64,000 bases of DNA from Flavobacteriaceae bacterium (GCA_947456955.1 CANGTQ010000007.1:60487-124486), one strand, 5' to 3'; positions 1 to 10,981 are shown, numbered from the stretch's first letter. The notes: generated from the letters alone by a model not told the origin. Numbers and translations are program-made.

Positions 1-477
1 AACACTCGAACGAACAATATTCGGATTGTATAAATCAGTTTTTGGATTGGCGATAATTACGGCATCTATTTTAGCCGCATCACAAGTTCGCAAAACCGCA
101 CCAATATTTCCTGGTTTTTCAATGGCTTCCATCACTAAAATCAAAGGATTTTCAGAAAGTTTTAAATCAGCTAATTGTAGCGATTTGGTTTTGGCAACAG
201 CTAAAATTCCTTCAGTCGTATCTCGATAGGCAAGCTTTTGATAGACTTCTTTTGAAATCTCTATTGGGTTATCTGTTAATTTGGTTATTTGGTTATTTGA
301 AACCAATTCGGGAAGAAATAAAATGGTTTCAATTTCGTAATTTCCTTTAATGGCTAACTCAATTTCGCGCATACCTTCAATCAAAAAAGTACCTGATTGT
401 TTTCGGGCTTTAGCTTTTTCCTGAAGCTGAATCATAGATTTTATAAATGAATTTTGAGCGGAAGTAATTTGTTTCAT
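1..477 (-). CDS. TrmH/SpoU family RNA 2'-O-methyltransferase (partial, C-terminus outside window)
   Basis: Reverse strand reads MKQITSAQNSFIKSMIQLQEKAKARKQSGTFLIEGMREIELA...LILVMEAIEKPGNIGAVLRTCDAAKIDAVIIANPKTDLYNPNIVRSS, with SpoU motif 1 (NIGAVLRTCDA). Open at window start. Confidence 0.9.
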   Translation of the reverse strand, partial: MKQITSAQNSFIKSMIQLQEKAKARKQSGTFLIEGMREIELAIKGNYEIETILFLPELVSNNQITKLTDNPIEISKEVYQKLAYRDTTEGILAVAKTKSLQLADLKLSENPLILVMEAIEKPGNIGAVLRTCDAAKIDAVIIANPKTDLYNPNIVRSSV

Positions 478-513
478 GCTTTACTTAAATTGTGCCTAAG
501 TTACTTTGTTTTT

Positions 514-2337
514 TTAATGATTTAAATATAAAAATCCTTTCAATGGTTCAGGATAATCAATATCATTTAAAAATAGCAAATAGTAATAAGTGCCATCGGG
601 TGCGTTTTTACTGCCAACTCCGTCTTTGACGTAACCATTCCAATCTTCGGTATTTTGATTTCCAGACCAAAGTAACCTTCCCCAACGACTGTAAATTTCC
701 AATTTAAAATCCAAAAAAATATCGCGCAAACCGCCAATAGTAAAATTGTCATTATAACTGTCATTATTGGCTGAAACAAAGTTATAAACAGTTGGCGGAC
801 AATTTCTGGTGGTCAGTAAAAATGAAGTAATGTTAAAACAATTTTGATTGAAAATCCTAACGAAAATTTCTTTAGGGGTTTGCATTGCCTGATAATTGGA
901 TGTATTTAAAATTGGATTCACATCGAGTGTGGCATTTTCAAGAGTTTCATAAAAACGAACATTATCTTCCGGATTTGTTTTGACCAAATCTTCAAAAGAA
1001 GAAAAGTCAAAAGTGCCGCGGGTGAATCCTTCGTTACAAACCAATAAATTTTCTAAAAAATTAAAGGTTGGTGAAAACCAAAGCGAATCGTTTTGAACAG
1101 CTGTATTATTATTTTCTTCCAATTCTGCTATAATTCCGGTTCCGTCTCCAATATCATCAACCATAAATTTAATTTCAAAATCCAAAGTAACTGTGTCTGG
1201 TAAAACAAGAGTAATTTGACCCGAAATAGAATCACCGATTGGAATTTCGGCAGTGGTCGTTATGGTTTGAAACAGTTGTCCATCAATGAATATTGAAATG
1301 GGTGTTGCTGCCGGCAATGCATTGGTGGAATTTATATTTGAAACAGTGTAATTAACCACGATTGTTTTAGAATCGCATTGTTTTTCAACGGATTCGATAG
1401 AAACGGTAGCATCGGGTAATTGACTGTTTAATTTAGTAACAACTGTATTAATCATCACAAAATCCTGGAAAGAAGTTAGTGTAATCTCAGCGCTTGTATC
1501 TCCAACAGCAATATTGTTCTGAATATCATAGATATCCAAATCCATATTGTACAAAGTTGAATTGCCGGTTATCGAATTTGTTCCATTAAAAACATTATTT
1601 AGAGGATTTAATGCGTTACTTAATAATGTTCCATTCATTCTGAATTCTTCAGTTGCCAAACCAGAATCACCTTCCCAGGCAACAAAACCTACTTTGGAAT
1701 TATTGTCATCAATAACATTTAAACTGCTTAAAGTAATGGACAATTCATCTGGAACACCTTGTAAACCATCGTAAACATTGATTTGGTTTAATGGAAGTGC
1801 ATCATTTTTATAGATAATTACAATTGCCCAACCTGCAAAATTAGTTTTTCGTTGAAAATGGAACTCTTCAAATGCCGAAATGTCTAAATTGGATAGCGTA
1901 TAATCACCATTTCCAGTGGTTTGAATGAGAGTTGTAATATCTTTAAAAGCACTAAAATATGTAAAAATGAGATTGCCAAATACCCTAAAAAGCGAGAAAG
2001 TTCTATCTGGAGTTATGACCTCTGAATTTAAATTGACTTCAAAATCACCATCGCCACTTCCAGCCCAATATAAATATGCTTTTTCAATTACATCACCAGA
2101 ATTTAAAGAAAGTGTTGCTGTCGAAGAAGTGTTTGTCACATAACCAGGAGAAGGATTGTTCTCGGCCGTATTCATAGTATTACCTATAAAAGTAAAATCA
2201 TAGCGACCATTAAACTGGTTGTACAACGATACATTTTGTCCATTGGTTTTAAAAATGAAACAAATAAGAACAATAAAAAAGAAAAAAAGTCGTTTTAAAT
2301 TCAATGCAAAAACAGTTGAGATGATAAAATTAAACAA
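514..2337 (-). CDS. Secreted protein with C-terminal gliding-motility/T9SS type B (CHU_C-like) sorting domain
   Basis: 607 aa ORF with N-terminal signal peptide. C-terminus NDSYNDNFTIGGL...FKLEIYSRWGRLLWSGNQNTEDWNGY...APDGTYYYLLFLND is typical of the CHU_C domain. Confidence 0.88.
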   Translation of the reverse strand: MFNFIISTVFALNLKRLFFFFIVLICFIFKTNGQNVSLYNQFNGRYDFTFIGNTMNTAENNPSPGYVTNTSSTATLSLNSGDVIEKAYLYWAGSGDGDFEVNLNSEVITPDRTFSLFRVFGNLIFTYFSAFKDITTLIQTTGNGDYTLSNLDISAFEEFHFQRKTNFAGWAIVIIYKNDALPLNQINVYDGLQGVPDELSITLSSLNVIDDNNSKVGFVAWEGDSGLATEEFRMNGTLLSNALNPLNNVFNGTNSITGNSTLYNMDLDIYDIQNNIAVGDTSAEITLTSFQDFVMINTVVTKLNSQLPDATVSIESVEKQCDSKTIVVNYTVSNINSTNALPAATPISIFIDGQLFQTITTTAEIPIGDSISGQITLVLPDTVTLDFEIKFMVDDIGDGTGIIAELEENNNTAVQNDSLWFSPTFNFLENLLVCNEGFTRGTFDFSSFEDLVKTNPEDNVRFYETLENATLDVNPILNTSNYQAMQTPKEIFVRIFNQNCFNITSFLLTTRNCPPTVYNFVSANNDSYNDNFTIGGLRDIFLDFKLEIYSRWGRLLWSGNQNTEDWNGYVKDGVGSKNAPDGTYYYLLFLNDIDYPEPLKGFLYLNH

Positions 2338-2416
2338 TATTTTTGAAAATTGAATTTTTAATAAAGTGCACTTTTTTAAAATAAATGTTTAATTTTCCAA
2401 TGTTTAAAAAATACAG

Positions 2417-3394
2417 GTGAAAAACTATTCAGTTAGACTATATACTTCAGAGGATTATGCCATTTGGAACAACTTTGTAAGCACTGCCAAAAATGCGACT
2501 TTTCTGTTTCATCGCGATTTTATGGAATACCATTCCGATAGATTTCAGGATTTCTCTTTGTTGGTTTTTGAAGAAGATAAATTGGTTTCGATTCTACCAG
2601 CTAACAAAGTAGGAGATACTGTTTTTTCTCATCAAGGCTTGACTTATGGTGGATTTGTTTTTGACAATAAAATCAAATTAGGTGAAGTAATTGCTATTAC
2701 AAAAGATGTCCTAGCGTTTTTGAATTCAGTTGATATTACAAAATTTCAGCTAAAATTAATTCCATCAATTTACACCGATTATTTTTCTGAAGAAATTGAA
2801 TATGTTATGTTTTTGGCCAATGCGAAACTAATTCGCAGAGATTGTCTTTCGGTGATAGATTTGACAAAACCTTTTGTTTTATCCAAAACCCGTAAAGAAA
2901 GTATCCGTCGAGGCGAAAAGAACAATTTGGTGATTAAGGAAGAACTTAAATTCGATTTGTTTTGGAATGAAATATTGATTCCTAATTTGGCAAAAAAGCA
3001 CAATTCAAAACCAGTGCACACAATAGATGAAATAAGTAACTTGCAGCAAAAATTCCCAAACAGCATTCGTCATTTTAACCTATATAATAATGATAAAATT
3101 ATCGCAGGAACTACAGTTTTTGTTACTGATAAAGTAGCGCATCCACAGTATATTTCCGGGAATGAACAAAAGAATGAATTAGGAAGTTTAGATTTACTCT
3201 ATAATTATTTGATTACCCAAGTTTTTGCAGCTAAAAATTTCTTTGATTTTGGAATTTCTCATGAGCAAAACGGTAAGAAAATTAATCAAGGTTTATTGTT
3301 TTGGAAAGAAACGTTTGGTGCCAAAACTACGATTCAGAATTTTTACGAAGTTCAAACGTCAGATTATCATCTATTAGAAAATGTAATGCTATGA
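2417..3394 (+). CDS. FemAB/GNAT-like acyltransferase in polysaccharide locus
   Basis: 325 aa ORF; N-terminal [33 protein letters not shown] and [13 protein letters not shown] segments resemble FemAB-like GNAT proteins of glycan clusters. 3' ATGA overlap with next gene. Confidence 0.7.
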   Translation: MKNYSVRLYTSEDYAIWNNFVSTAKNATFLFHRDFMEYHSDRFQDFSLLVFEEDKLVSILPANKVGDTVFSHQGLTYGGFVFDNKIKLGEVIAITKDVLAFLNSVDITKFQLKLIPSIYTDYFSEEIEYVMFLANAKLIRRDCLSVIDLTKPFVLSKTRKESIRRGEKNNLVIKEELKFDLFWNEILIPNLAKKHNSKPVHTIDEISNLQQKFPNSIRHFNLYNNDKIIAGTTVFVTDKVAHPQYISGNEQKNELGSLDLLYNYLITQVFAAKNFFDFGISHEQNGKKINQGLLFWKETFGAKTTIQNFYEVQTSDYHLLENVML

Positions 3395-4500
3395 TTAAGT
3401 TCCTCGACTTACAAAAAATAAATCATCAATATCAAGAACAGTTTCAGCAAAAAATGAAATTGGTTTCAGATAAAGGTTGGTTTATTTTGGGCGATGAAGT
3501 CAAAACATTTGAAAGTAATTTTGCCAACTATTGCGGAACCAAACATTGCATTGGTGTTGGTAATGGTTTGGATGCCTTGGTTTTAATCTTTAAAGCATAC
3601 ATTCAACTCGGAAAATTGCAAAAATCAGATGAGGTTATTGTTCCATCAAACACTTATATTGCTTCTATATTGGCCATTTTACAAGCCGATTTAGTGCCAG
3701 TTTTAGTCGAGCCAAAATTAGAAACGTACAACATCAATCCCGATTTGATTCAAGGTAAAATAACTTCAAAAACCAAAGCCATTTTAGCGGTGCATCTTTA
3801 TGGTCAATTGGCAGAAATGGAAGCTATAAATGCTATTGCCAAACAAAATAATTTATTGGTAATTGAAGATGCAGCGCAATCGCATGGCGCAGTTTCTAAT
3901 TATAAAAAAGCAGGAAATTTAGCTGATGCTGCAGCATTTAGTTTTTATCCGGGAAAAAATCTTGGTGCATTGGGTGATGCTGGTGCGATAACTACCAATG
4001 ATGACGCTTTATCTAAAGTGATTTTCGCTATGCGAAATTATGGCTCAGAACAAAAATATCATAACGAATACATTGGTGTAAACTCAAGGTTGGACGAATT
4101 ACAAGCAGCTTTTTTGAACGTCAAATTACCCAATTTGGATAAAGAAAATGATACCCGACAAGCAATTGCTAAACGGTATTTAGCAGAAATCAAAAATGAG
4201 AAAATAATTCTGCCAACATGTGACTTGTCAGGAAATCATGTATTTCATTTATTTGTTGTCCGAACTTCAGATAGAGATAGACTTCAATCTTATTTAAAAC
4301 AAAATAATATAGAAACACTAATTCATTATCCAATTGCACCACACAAACAAAAAGCTTTTGCTTCCGAAACTTCAGGATGGAGTTCGCTTTCGTATCCAAT
4401 AACCGAAAAAATTCATCAGGAAGTAGTAAGTTTGCCAATAAGTCCAGTAATGACCAATGAAGAGGTTGATTGTGTAATTAAAATTTTAAATCTGTATTAA
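3391..4500 (+). CDS. DegT/DnrJ/EryC1/StrS family sugar aminotransferase (FdtB-like)
   Basis: [18 protein letters not shown]...[18 protein letters not shown]...[10 protein letters not shown]...[18 protein letters not shown], with PLP-lysine motif. ATG at 3391 preferred over the ORF-track start at 3301. Confidence 0.9.
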   Translation: MIKFLDLQKINHQYQEQFQQKMKLVSDKGWFILGDEVKTFESNFANYCGTKHCIGVGNGLDALVLIFKAYIQLGKLQKSDEVIVPSNTYIASILAILQADLVPVLVEPKLETYNINPDLIQGKITSKTKAILAVHLYGQLAEMEAINAIAKQNNLLVIEDAAQSHGAVSNYKKAGNLADAAAFSFYPGKNLGALGDAGAITTNDDALSKVIFAMRNYGSEQKYHNEYIGVNSRLDELQAAFLNVKLPNLDKENDTRQAIAKRYLAEIKNEKIILPTCDLSGNHVFHLFVVRTSDRDRLQSYLKQNNIETLIHYPIAPHKQKAFASETSGWSSLSYPITEKIHQEVVSLPISPVMTNEEVDCVIKILNLY

Positions 4501-5069
4501 TGGGAATTTTTAATAAAATAAAATTTTTCTTTTTTGTTACGTTACGAATTTGGAAATATAAGCTGCTCTCTGATTGCAAACATATTTCCGGAAAACCTAA
4601 TTTATACATACCACTTTTGTTAAACGGAAGAGGTAAAATTAAGTTTGGTACTAATTTTCAAAATGGAGTGAGCGCAGCACATTATACTTATTCATCCTAT
4701 AATTACATTCTTTCAATGTATGAAGACAGTGAAGTTAATTTTGGTCATAATGTTGTTATGGCAAATGGTTCAACAATACAGGCGGTTTCAAAAATAAATA
4801 TTGGAAATGATGTCATGATTGGTATTAATTGTATGCTTGTTGATACTGACGGACACGATCTTAATCCTGAAAAAAGAATGACTGGCGATATCAAATCTGC
4901 GCCAATTACAATTGGAAATAATGTTATTATTTACTATAATTCTGTTGTTTTTAAAGGCGTAACCATTGGAGATAATTCTGTAATTGGAGCGTGTTCTGTT
5001 GTTACTAAAGATATTCCACCCAATGTTTTTGCAGCAGGAAGCCCAGCTCGCGTAATCAGAAATCTTTAA
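4500..5069 (+). CDS. Left-handed beta-helix (hexapeptide) acyltransferase
   Basis: Hexapeptide repeats INIGNDVMIGINCML...ITIGNNVIIYYNSVVFKGVTIGDNSVIGACSVVTKDIPPNVFAAGSPARVIRNL. Confidence 0.9.
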   Translation: MGIFNKIKFFFFVTLRIWKYKLLSDCKHISGKPNLYIPLLLNGRGKIKFGTNFQNGVSAAHYTYSSYNYILSMYEDSEVNFGHNVVMANGSTIQAVSKINIGNDVMIGINCMLVDTDGHDLNPEKRMTGDIKSAPITIGNNVIIYYNSVVFKGVTIGDNSVIGACSVVTKDIPPNVFAAGSPARVIRNL

Positions 5070-5070
5070 A

Positions 5071-6339
5071 TTGAAAGTTATTAAGCAAAATACACTATTA
5101 AAGGTTTTGTCGCTGAATTCTATTTCAGTAGCAGTGAGTTTTGTTTTGGGTATTTTTTCTTCTAAAATTATTTCTGTTTTTCTGGGAACATCGGGTATGG
5201 CTTTGACAGGAAGTTTCAGAAACTTTGCCTTAATGATTAAATCAGTGGCAACGCTGGGCATTAACAATTCTATTGTCAAGTTATTTGTCGAAAACAAAGA
5301 AGATAAAAAGGAACTTTCGGTTATTTATTCTACTTTTTTTTGGGTGTTTTTATTTATTTCTGCCTTATTAGCATTGCTTATTTTAGCATTTGCCTCCCCA
5401 ATTTCAGACTTTTTATTTTACACAACTAACTATACAACGCCAATTCGCTTTTTTGGAATCTTGCTGCCATTTATGGTTATCAATACGTTTTGGCTAGCTA
5501 TTTATAATGGCTTAGAAAAATATAAAGTCATTGTTATAGTTCAAATAATATCTAATATTTTAGTTTTTGTACTGACCGCTTTTTTGATTTGGAAACAAAA
5601 TATTTTTGGAGGCCTTTTATCTATAGCTATTGGAGAATTTTTAATGGTGGTGGTTACCTTTTTGTTTGTTAGAAACGACAGTGATTATTTCAAATTTGAT
5701 TTGCATAAAATCATGAGTAAGAAATACATTAATGTCATCAAGAAATTCTCTGTTATGGCATTGTTGAGCGCCGTAATTGTTCCAATTACTTTGTTGTTTA
5801 TCCGAAATCAAATCGTTCAAAATTATTCTATTCACGATGCCGGAATTTGGGATGCAGTAAATAGATTGTCCAGTTTTTATATGATGTTTTTTAGTTCAGG
5901 TTTGTCCTTGTATTATATGCCAAAATTGGCTTCAATCCATACGGAAAAAGAGTTCAAAGCAGAATTGAAATCCTATTTTAAAATTTTTGTTCCACTGTTT
6001 TTGTTTATGCTTATCGTAATTTATTTTGCAAAAAGCATTATTCTTAATGTGGCTTTTACCCGAGAGTTTTCAGGGATCAATGAATTATTAATTTGGCAAT
6101 TAGCTGGCGATTTTATAAAGATAATCACATTGGCTTTTGGTTTCCAAATTGTTGTAAAAACGATGATGAAGCGCTATTTTATTGGAGAAATTGCCTTTAA
6201 CTTATCCTATTTTTTGTTAGCTGTTTATTTGATGAAAAAGTTTTCAGTTGAAGGTGTTTTACAAGCTTATTTCTATGCTAATCTTGTTTGTTTAGTATTG
6301 GTTTTATTCATGTTTAGAAAACTCTTTTTCAAGCGTTAG
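5071..6339 (+). CDS. Polysaccharide flippase (Wzx-like, MATE/MOP superfamily)
   Basis: 422 aa polytopic membrane protein; N-term SLNSISVAVSFVLGIFSSKIISVFLGTSGMALTGSFRNF typical of O-antigen translocases. TTG start at 5071. Confidence 0.87.
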   Translation: MKVIKQNTLLKVLSLNSISVAVSFVLGIFSSKIISVFLGTSGMALTGSFRNFALMIKSVATLGINNSIVKLFVENKEDKKELSVIYSTFFWVFLFISALLALLILAFASPISDFLFYTTNYTTPIRFFGILLPFMVINTFWLAIYNGLEKYKVIVIVQIISNILVFVLTAFLIWKQNIFGGLLSIAIGEFLMVVVTFLFVRNDSDYFKFDLHKIMSKKYINVIKKFSVMALLSAVIVPITLLFIRNQIVQNYSIHDAGIWDAVNRLSSFYMMFFSSGLSLYYMPKLASIHTEKEFKAELKSYFKIFVPLFLFMLIVIYFAKSIILNVAFTREFSGINELLIWQLAGDFIKIITLAFGFQIVVKTMMKRYFIGEIAFNLSYFLLAVYLMKKFSVEGVLQAYFYANLVCLVLVLFMFRKLFFKR

Positions 6340-7471
6340 CTTTCTGCCATAATGCTAGATAATTTGATGCAATTGTAAGGTAATCATGTTCTCTTTCTAT
6401 AAATATTCTTGCTCGTTTTCCCAGTGCTATTATTTCATTCGGATTGTCAATTAAAAAGGACAATTCTTTTACCAAATAGTCCACATCGGGTAAGCCATTT
6501 ATGGCTACTTTTTCAACTAAATTATACTGCTTTTCAAAAACATCACTTGCATTTGTAAAAACAGCTTTCCCTTTTGCCATCGACTCAAGTCCGTTACTGC
6601 CTTGGTCATGACCATATAATTGATCTAATACAATATTTGCTTTGTCATACATGTTGATGTATTGTTCGTAGGCAACATTTTCTGCAGTCAAAATTTCAAT
6701 CTTATTTCCATATTTATCTTTGATAATTTCCAAAGCTTTCTCAAAAAAATCATTTCCTTTTTTGAAATAACTTTCTCTGTTGATACCATGAAAAATGACA
6801 ATTTTATCGGTTATTTCTATTTCGCTTTTTGGAAATTTAGCAAGGTTCATCGGACTTGGAATTAAACCCAAATACTTTGGATGATTTTGCAACGGAATAT
6901 GATAATCTAAATCGGTTGCAATTACACCTTGGACGTTTTCATAAACATACTGATGCAGTTTTTTAAAAGGCTTGGTTCTGTATTTTAACACATTCGAAAA
7001 ATCTTTATCTGCAATTTTTCCGGCTAAATAAGGCTGTACAATCGACGGATTTTCAGGATGCTCAAAGTTGTAATTTACATACATATAATCATCGCCAGCC
7101 GAAAGAAGAAATACTTTTTTGTTGTGTTTAAATAAGTATTTCAAAATCTTTTTCTCATGCGTATAGTCACAAAAAAAGCTATTCTCATTTATCAATTGAA
7201 CAAAGTCATACTCTTTGAATTTGTTTCTTTTTTTCCAGAATTGTCGATAGGTTAAATAGGAAGAAATATCAAAACCGGTAAGGATTAAAAGCGCCAGTTT
7301 AATTTTTTTTCGAAATCCCGAATCCCATTTTTTCTCCAAAGGAAAATCAACCGGAAAGTCTTTGAAACCATCTTTAAAACCCAAAATGGTCACATCGTTT
7401 CCAAGCTTTTGCAAACCTTCTTTTAAGGAATTGTGCAATCTACTGTATTCTCCAATGAGTAAAATCTTCAT
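6329..7471 (-). CDS. Glycosyltransferase (GT-B/group 1-like)
   Basis: MKILLIGEYSRLHNSLKEGLQKLGNDVTILGFKDG...DQLYGHDQGSNGLESMAKGKAVFTNA; GT-B-like architecture and polysaccharide-locus context. Confidence 0.8.
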   Translation of the reverse strand: MKILLIGEYSRLHNSLKEGLQKLGNDVTILGFKDGFKDFPVDFPLEKKWDSGFRKKIKLALLILTGFDISSYLTYRQFWKKRNKFKEYDFVQLINENSFFCDYTHEKKILKYLFKHNKKVFLLSAGDDYMYVNYNFEHPENPSIVQPYLAGKIADKDFSNVLKYRTKPFKKLHQYVYENVQGVIATDLDYHIPLQNHPKYLGLIPSPMNLAKFPKSEIEITDKIVIFHGINRESYFKKGNDFFEKALEIIKDKYGNKIEILTAENVAYEQYINMYDKANIVLDQLYGHDQGSNGLESMAKGKAVFTNASDVFEKQYNLVEKVAINGLPDVDYLVKELSFLIDNPNEIIALGKRARIFIEREHDYLTIASNYLALWQKANA

Positions 7472-7491
7472 TTTTATTTTCTATTTTTTTC

Positions 7492-7615
7492 AACCACATA
7501 GAAACATAGTTTCTACTATTTTTTTGAAGGCGTTTCACTTTTTTTAGATAAAACAAAGCTATGTTTATTCAAGAATTGAACTAGATAAACCTATTTTCTA
7601 TGTTTCTATGTGGTT
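7492..7615. repeat. Perfect 18-bp terminal inverted repeat AACCACATAGAAACATAG / CTATGTTTCTATGTGGTT flanking an 88-nt spacer
   Basis: Arms at 7492-7509 and 7598-7615; spacer contains AAGGCGTTTCACTTT (7527-7541), repeated at 56009-56023. Confidence 0.92.
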
Positions 7616-7701
7616 TGTTTTGTATTTTTTTGCGTTTAAAATAACTGCACCAAACAGGTTATTTCTATATTTGACAAATATCCATGCAATATAAGTAAGA
7701 A

Positions 7702-8787
7702 ATGAAAAACAACAACAAAATTGCTATAGTTTCCGCTTCACTTGGTGTTGGCGGAGCTGAACGTTTTGCAGGTTTGTTGAGTTTTATGCTGCACGACTTA
7801 GGCTATGAAGTCCATAACATTATTATTCTGGATTGTGTTGAATATGATTTCAAAGGGAAGTTAGTCAACCTCGAGCAACTGTTTACCGAAGAGAAGGGCA
7901 TTTTCAGAGCCATAAAAAAAGGGAAATACATCGCCAATTATCTCCATGAAAATGATATTGAGATGGTTATTGATAATCGTTCCAGACCAACAATAGTAAG
8001 AGAATTATTTACCAAATGGATTTACGGTAACCGCAAAGTGTATTATTTCTTCCACAGTTCTAATCTAGAAATGTACTTGACGAATTCTGTTTTTTGGGCA
8101 AAATATATTTTTGGAAAAGCAACCAAATTAGTTTGTGTGTCAAACGAAATAGAAGATAAACTTAAGAACAAATACCAATTCACCAATACAAAAACCATTT
8201 ATAATCCAATTGTTTTTCCTGAAAAAGTTGTCGAAAAACCTCTCGCTATTCCTGAAAAATACATTTTGTTCTTTGGAAGACTGGAAGAAAAAATTAAAAA
8301 CTTCAGCCTGCTGTTGAATGCATTTTTAAAATCAAAAGTTTATGAAAATGGCACGAAATTGCTCATTATTGGTGATGGTTCAGACAAGGATTTTATTTTA
8401 ACAAAAATCGCAGCATTGCAACTGAAAAATTATGTTCAGGTTTTACCTTTTCAAAAAAATATTACGCCATACATCCAGCATGCAAGATGCACCATTTTAA
8501 CAAGCCATTTTGAAGGATTTCCTATGGCGATAATTGAATCATTGGCAGTTGGAACTCCAGTAATTTCAGTTGATTGCGAAACCGGACCAAAAGAAATCAT
8601 CCAAAATAATTTTAATGGATTATTAGTTCCAAATCATGATGATATTCCTTTGTCTGAAGCGATAAAAACCATGATTGAAAATGAAAAGCTGTATCAAACT
8701 TGTAAAAATAATGCGCAAAAAAGTGTAGAACATTTATCTTTGACAACCATTGCGCAACAATGGAAACAATTACTATCCGAAAAATGA
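7702..8787 (+). CDS. Glycosyltransferase family 4-like protein
   Basis: IVSASLGVGGAERFAGLLSFMLHDLGYEV...ILFFGRLEEKIKNFSLLLNAF...LTSHFEGFPMAIIESLAVGTPVISVDCETGPKEII. Confidence 0.93.
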   Translation: MKNNNKIAIVSASLGVGGAERFAGLLSFMLHDLGYEVHNIIILDCVEYDFKGKLVNLEQLFTEEKGIFRAIKKGKYIANYLHENDIEMVIDNRSRPTIVRELFTKWIYGNRKVYYFFHSSNLEMYLTNSVFWAKYIFGKATKLVCVSNEIEDKLKNKYQFTNTKTIYNPIVFPEKVVEKPLAIPEKYILFFGRLEEKIKNFSLLLNAFLKSKVYENGTKLLIIGDGSDKDFILTKIAALQLKNYVQVLPFQKNITPYIQHARCTILTSHFEGFPMAIIESLAVGTPVISVDCETGPKEIIQNNFNGLLVPNHDDIPLSEAIKTMIENEKLYQTCKNNAQKSVEHLSLTTIAQQWKQLLSEK

Positions 8788-9197
8788 CAAACATAAACGA
8801 CGTTCAGATAATTGATATTACCAAAGTCCACGATACACGAGGCAACCTTTCGGTTTTAGAAGGAAATGCGGTTCCATTTGAAATGAAGCGTGTTTATTAT
8901 CTTTATGATATTCCCAGTGGCGGTAGACGTGGTGGGCATTCGCACAAAGATTGCCAAGAACTTTTGGTAGCGTTGAGCGGTAGTTTTGATGTGATTGTAA
9001 ATGACGGAAACGAACAAAAAACAGTTATATTGAATAAACCCAACGTGGGGTTACTGATACCAAATGGTATTTGGCGTGAACTGGAGAACTTTTCTTCGGG
9101 TTCGGTTTGTTTGGTTTTAGCTTCTGATGTTTTTGTAGAGGAAGATTATATCCGTGATTTTGAAGATTTCAAATTATCTAAAAACAGAATTTCCTAA
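8784..9197 (+). CDS. FdtA/WxcM-like sugar 3,4-ketoisomerase (cupin)
   Basis: MTNINDVQIIDITKVHDTRGNLSVLEG...VYYLYDIPSGGRRGGHSHKDCQELLVALSGSFDV; classic FdtA/WxcM signature. ATGA overlap with preceding gene. Confidence 0.92.
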   Translation: MTNINDVQIIDITKVHDTRGNLSVLEGNAVPFEMKRVYYLYDIPSGGRRGGHSHKDCQELLVALSGSFDVIVNDGNEQKTVILNKPNVGLLIPNGIWRELENFSSGSVCLVLASDVFVEEDYIRDFEDFKLSKNRIS

Positions 9198-10106
9198 AAT
9201 TCGTTGAAGACCGATTAGCACTTTTACTATTATTGGTGGTAGTTCCAATAAAACCCTTTTTTTAAAGCTAAGATTTTTTATATCAATCTCTGATTCTATA
9301 TCGATTGCTATTCTCCATTCTCGATTGAGTCGGCACTTTATCACAGCCGAAAACCGATTTAAATCCATATATTTTTTCAAGGCCGGATTTTTCTTTTCTT
9401 CTACAGTATATTTATCGAAAGTATATTGCTCAAAATAATAGTTTGAATTTCGAGAAATGCTTTTGTCGTCATAAACATAGCGCGCCAGTATTTTGCGTAT
9501 AAAAACAATTGGGAATTGTAGCCCAATTCTAATCCACAATTCAGTGTCTTCACCGTGCTTTATTTTGGTGTCAAAGTCGCCGACTTTCTCAAAAACACTT
9601 TTGTGAATACAAACACTCGATGTCCACAATGCACATTCCTTTTGGCTGGCATCAAAGAAATTCACTATTTCAAAATCTGATGTTGACGGAATAGAATAGT
9701 GCGCCGGAATGGTTTTGTTTTTGGTTTCAATTTCTATAGCAGTAGCAAAAACTTTTTGTTCAGGAAGTTCTGAACTATAGCGATGCATCGTTTCTAAAAA
9801 GGTGGGATACCAATAATCATCTGCATCTAGGAAGCAAATATAATCAGCGGTTGCTTTTTCTATTCCGAAGTTTCTGGCTAGAGCAACACCCTCATTTTTT
9901 TTGGAATAATATTTAATTCGGTTGTCTTTAAATGTTGAAATTTTGGCTTCGCTTTGATCGGTTGAACCATCGTTCATAATGATTATTTCATAGTCAGTAA
10001 ATGTCTGGTTCAAAACACTTTCAATTGTTTTGACAACAAATTTTTCTTTGTTATAAACGGGTATGACTATTGAAAAATATGGCATTAACGAGAATTTATT
10101 TGACAA
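9174..10106 (-). CDS. Family 2 glycosyltransferase
   Basis: FSIVIPVYNKEKFVVKTIESVLNQTFTDYEIIIMNDGSTDQS...FLDADDYWYP. Start may be Met at 10085. Confidence 0.93.
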   Translation of the reverse strand: MSNKFSLMPYFSIVIPVYNKEKFVVKTIESVLNQTFTDYEIIIMNDGSTDQSEAKISTFKDNRIKYYSKKNEGVALARNFGIEKATADYICFLDADDYWYPTFLETMHRYSSELPEQKVFATAIEIETKNKTIPAHYSIPSTSDFEIVNFFDASQKECALWTSSVCIHKSVFEKVGDFDTKIKHGEDTELWIRIGLQFPIVFIRKILARYVYDDKSISRNSNYYFEQYTFDKYTVEEKKNPALKKYMDLNRFSAVIKCRLNREWRIAIDIESEIDIKNLSFKKRVLLELPPIIVKVLIGLQRILGNSVFR

Positions 10107-10981
10107 AAATAACCCAATCGATAAAGGTCAAAAATGAATAGTGAAGGATTTTTTGAGAGTAAATTTTTGGTAAATGAGTTTTTAACTATTTTAAATCCAA
10201 AAGCAACAGCTTTTACCAAATACAACCGTTTTAAATTCATGTATGTTTTTGTTAAAGCTGTATCTTCAGGGTTAATGATATTTTTATCTAAAACCAATTT
10301 TAGATTCTGTAATGAACTGTGGAATTTCTCCAGGAAAATTGCTGATTTTTCCAAATTCAGATGATAAGATGGGTTTTCGATATGACCAATAGCAATCTGT
10401 TCTCTTTTTAAGCGCAAAATAAAAACGATATCTTCATAACCATAATTATAAATTTCACTGTCAAACGGATGTTTAAGTAGGATATCTTTCTGTATCAAAA
10501 TATTTGAAATTAAAGTATAATGAAAGGGATTGGCAAGTCTTTTACTCAAAGGAATATCTTCTCTGCTTTTGCCAAAAATCCACCGTAGCATTTCGTCGTC
10601 TTTTGGTTTTTCATTGTAATAGATAATGCCTCCAAAAATTACTTTCTCTTCCCGATTTTTTATACTTTTAATATAGTTACGGATAAAATTTTTGTCTTTC
10701 GGAAAAGTATCACAATCCATCAGTAAAACCCAATCGTATTTTGCTTTTTGAACCAAAGTATTTCTATTTTGACCACGACCGAGATTAACTTCATTTCGCA
10801 AAAACCGGCAGTTTGCAATCTGATTTATTTTAGCATTGTTTTCCGTATTTTCGTTAATTGGTGATGCGTCATCGGCCACAATAATTTCAAATTCAAGGCT
10901 TTCCGAAATTGCCTGACGATACAGTTCTTCTACCAAAGGCAAAGTGTTATAATTGTACGTCGGAATTAGAATCGAAATCAT
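10085..10981 (-). CDS. Family 2 glycosyltransferase
   Basis: MISILIPTYNYNTLPLVEELYRQA...EIIVADDASPINENTE...NLGRGQNRNTLVQKAKYDWVLLMDCDTFP. Confidence 0.92.
   Translation of the reverse strand: MISILIPTYNYNTLPLVEELYRQAISESLEFEIIVADDASPINENTENNAKINQIANCRFLRNEVNLGRGQNRNTLVQKAKYDWVLLMDCDTFPKDKNFIRNYIKSIKNREEKVIFGGIIYYNEKPKDDEMLRWIFGKSREDIPLSKRLANPFHYTLISNILIQKDILLKHPFDSEIYNYGYEDIVFILRLKREQIAIGHIENPSYHLNLEKSAIFLEKFHSSLQNLKLVLDKNIINPEDTALTKTYMNLKRLYLVKAVAFGFKIVKNSFTKNLLSKNPSLFIFDLYRLGYFCQINSR

Noticed and set aside
262-300. ggttatctgttaatttggttatttggttatttg in the TrmH gene as a heptamer array
   Set aside because: Period is about 8 and it lies within a coding region; insufficient evidence.
4788-5297. 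169-aa minus-strand ORF across acetyltransferase/flippase genes
   Set aside because: Antisense artefact of AT-rich hexapeptide-repeat coding; NN-rich low-complexity translation.
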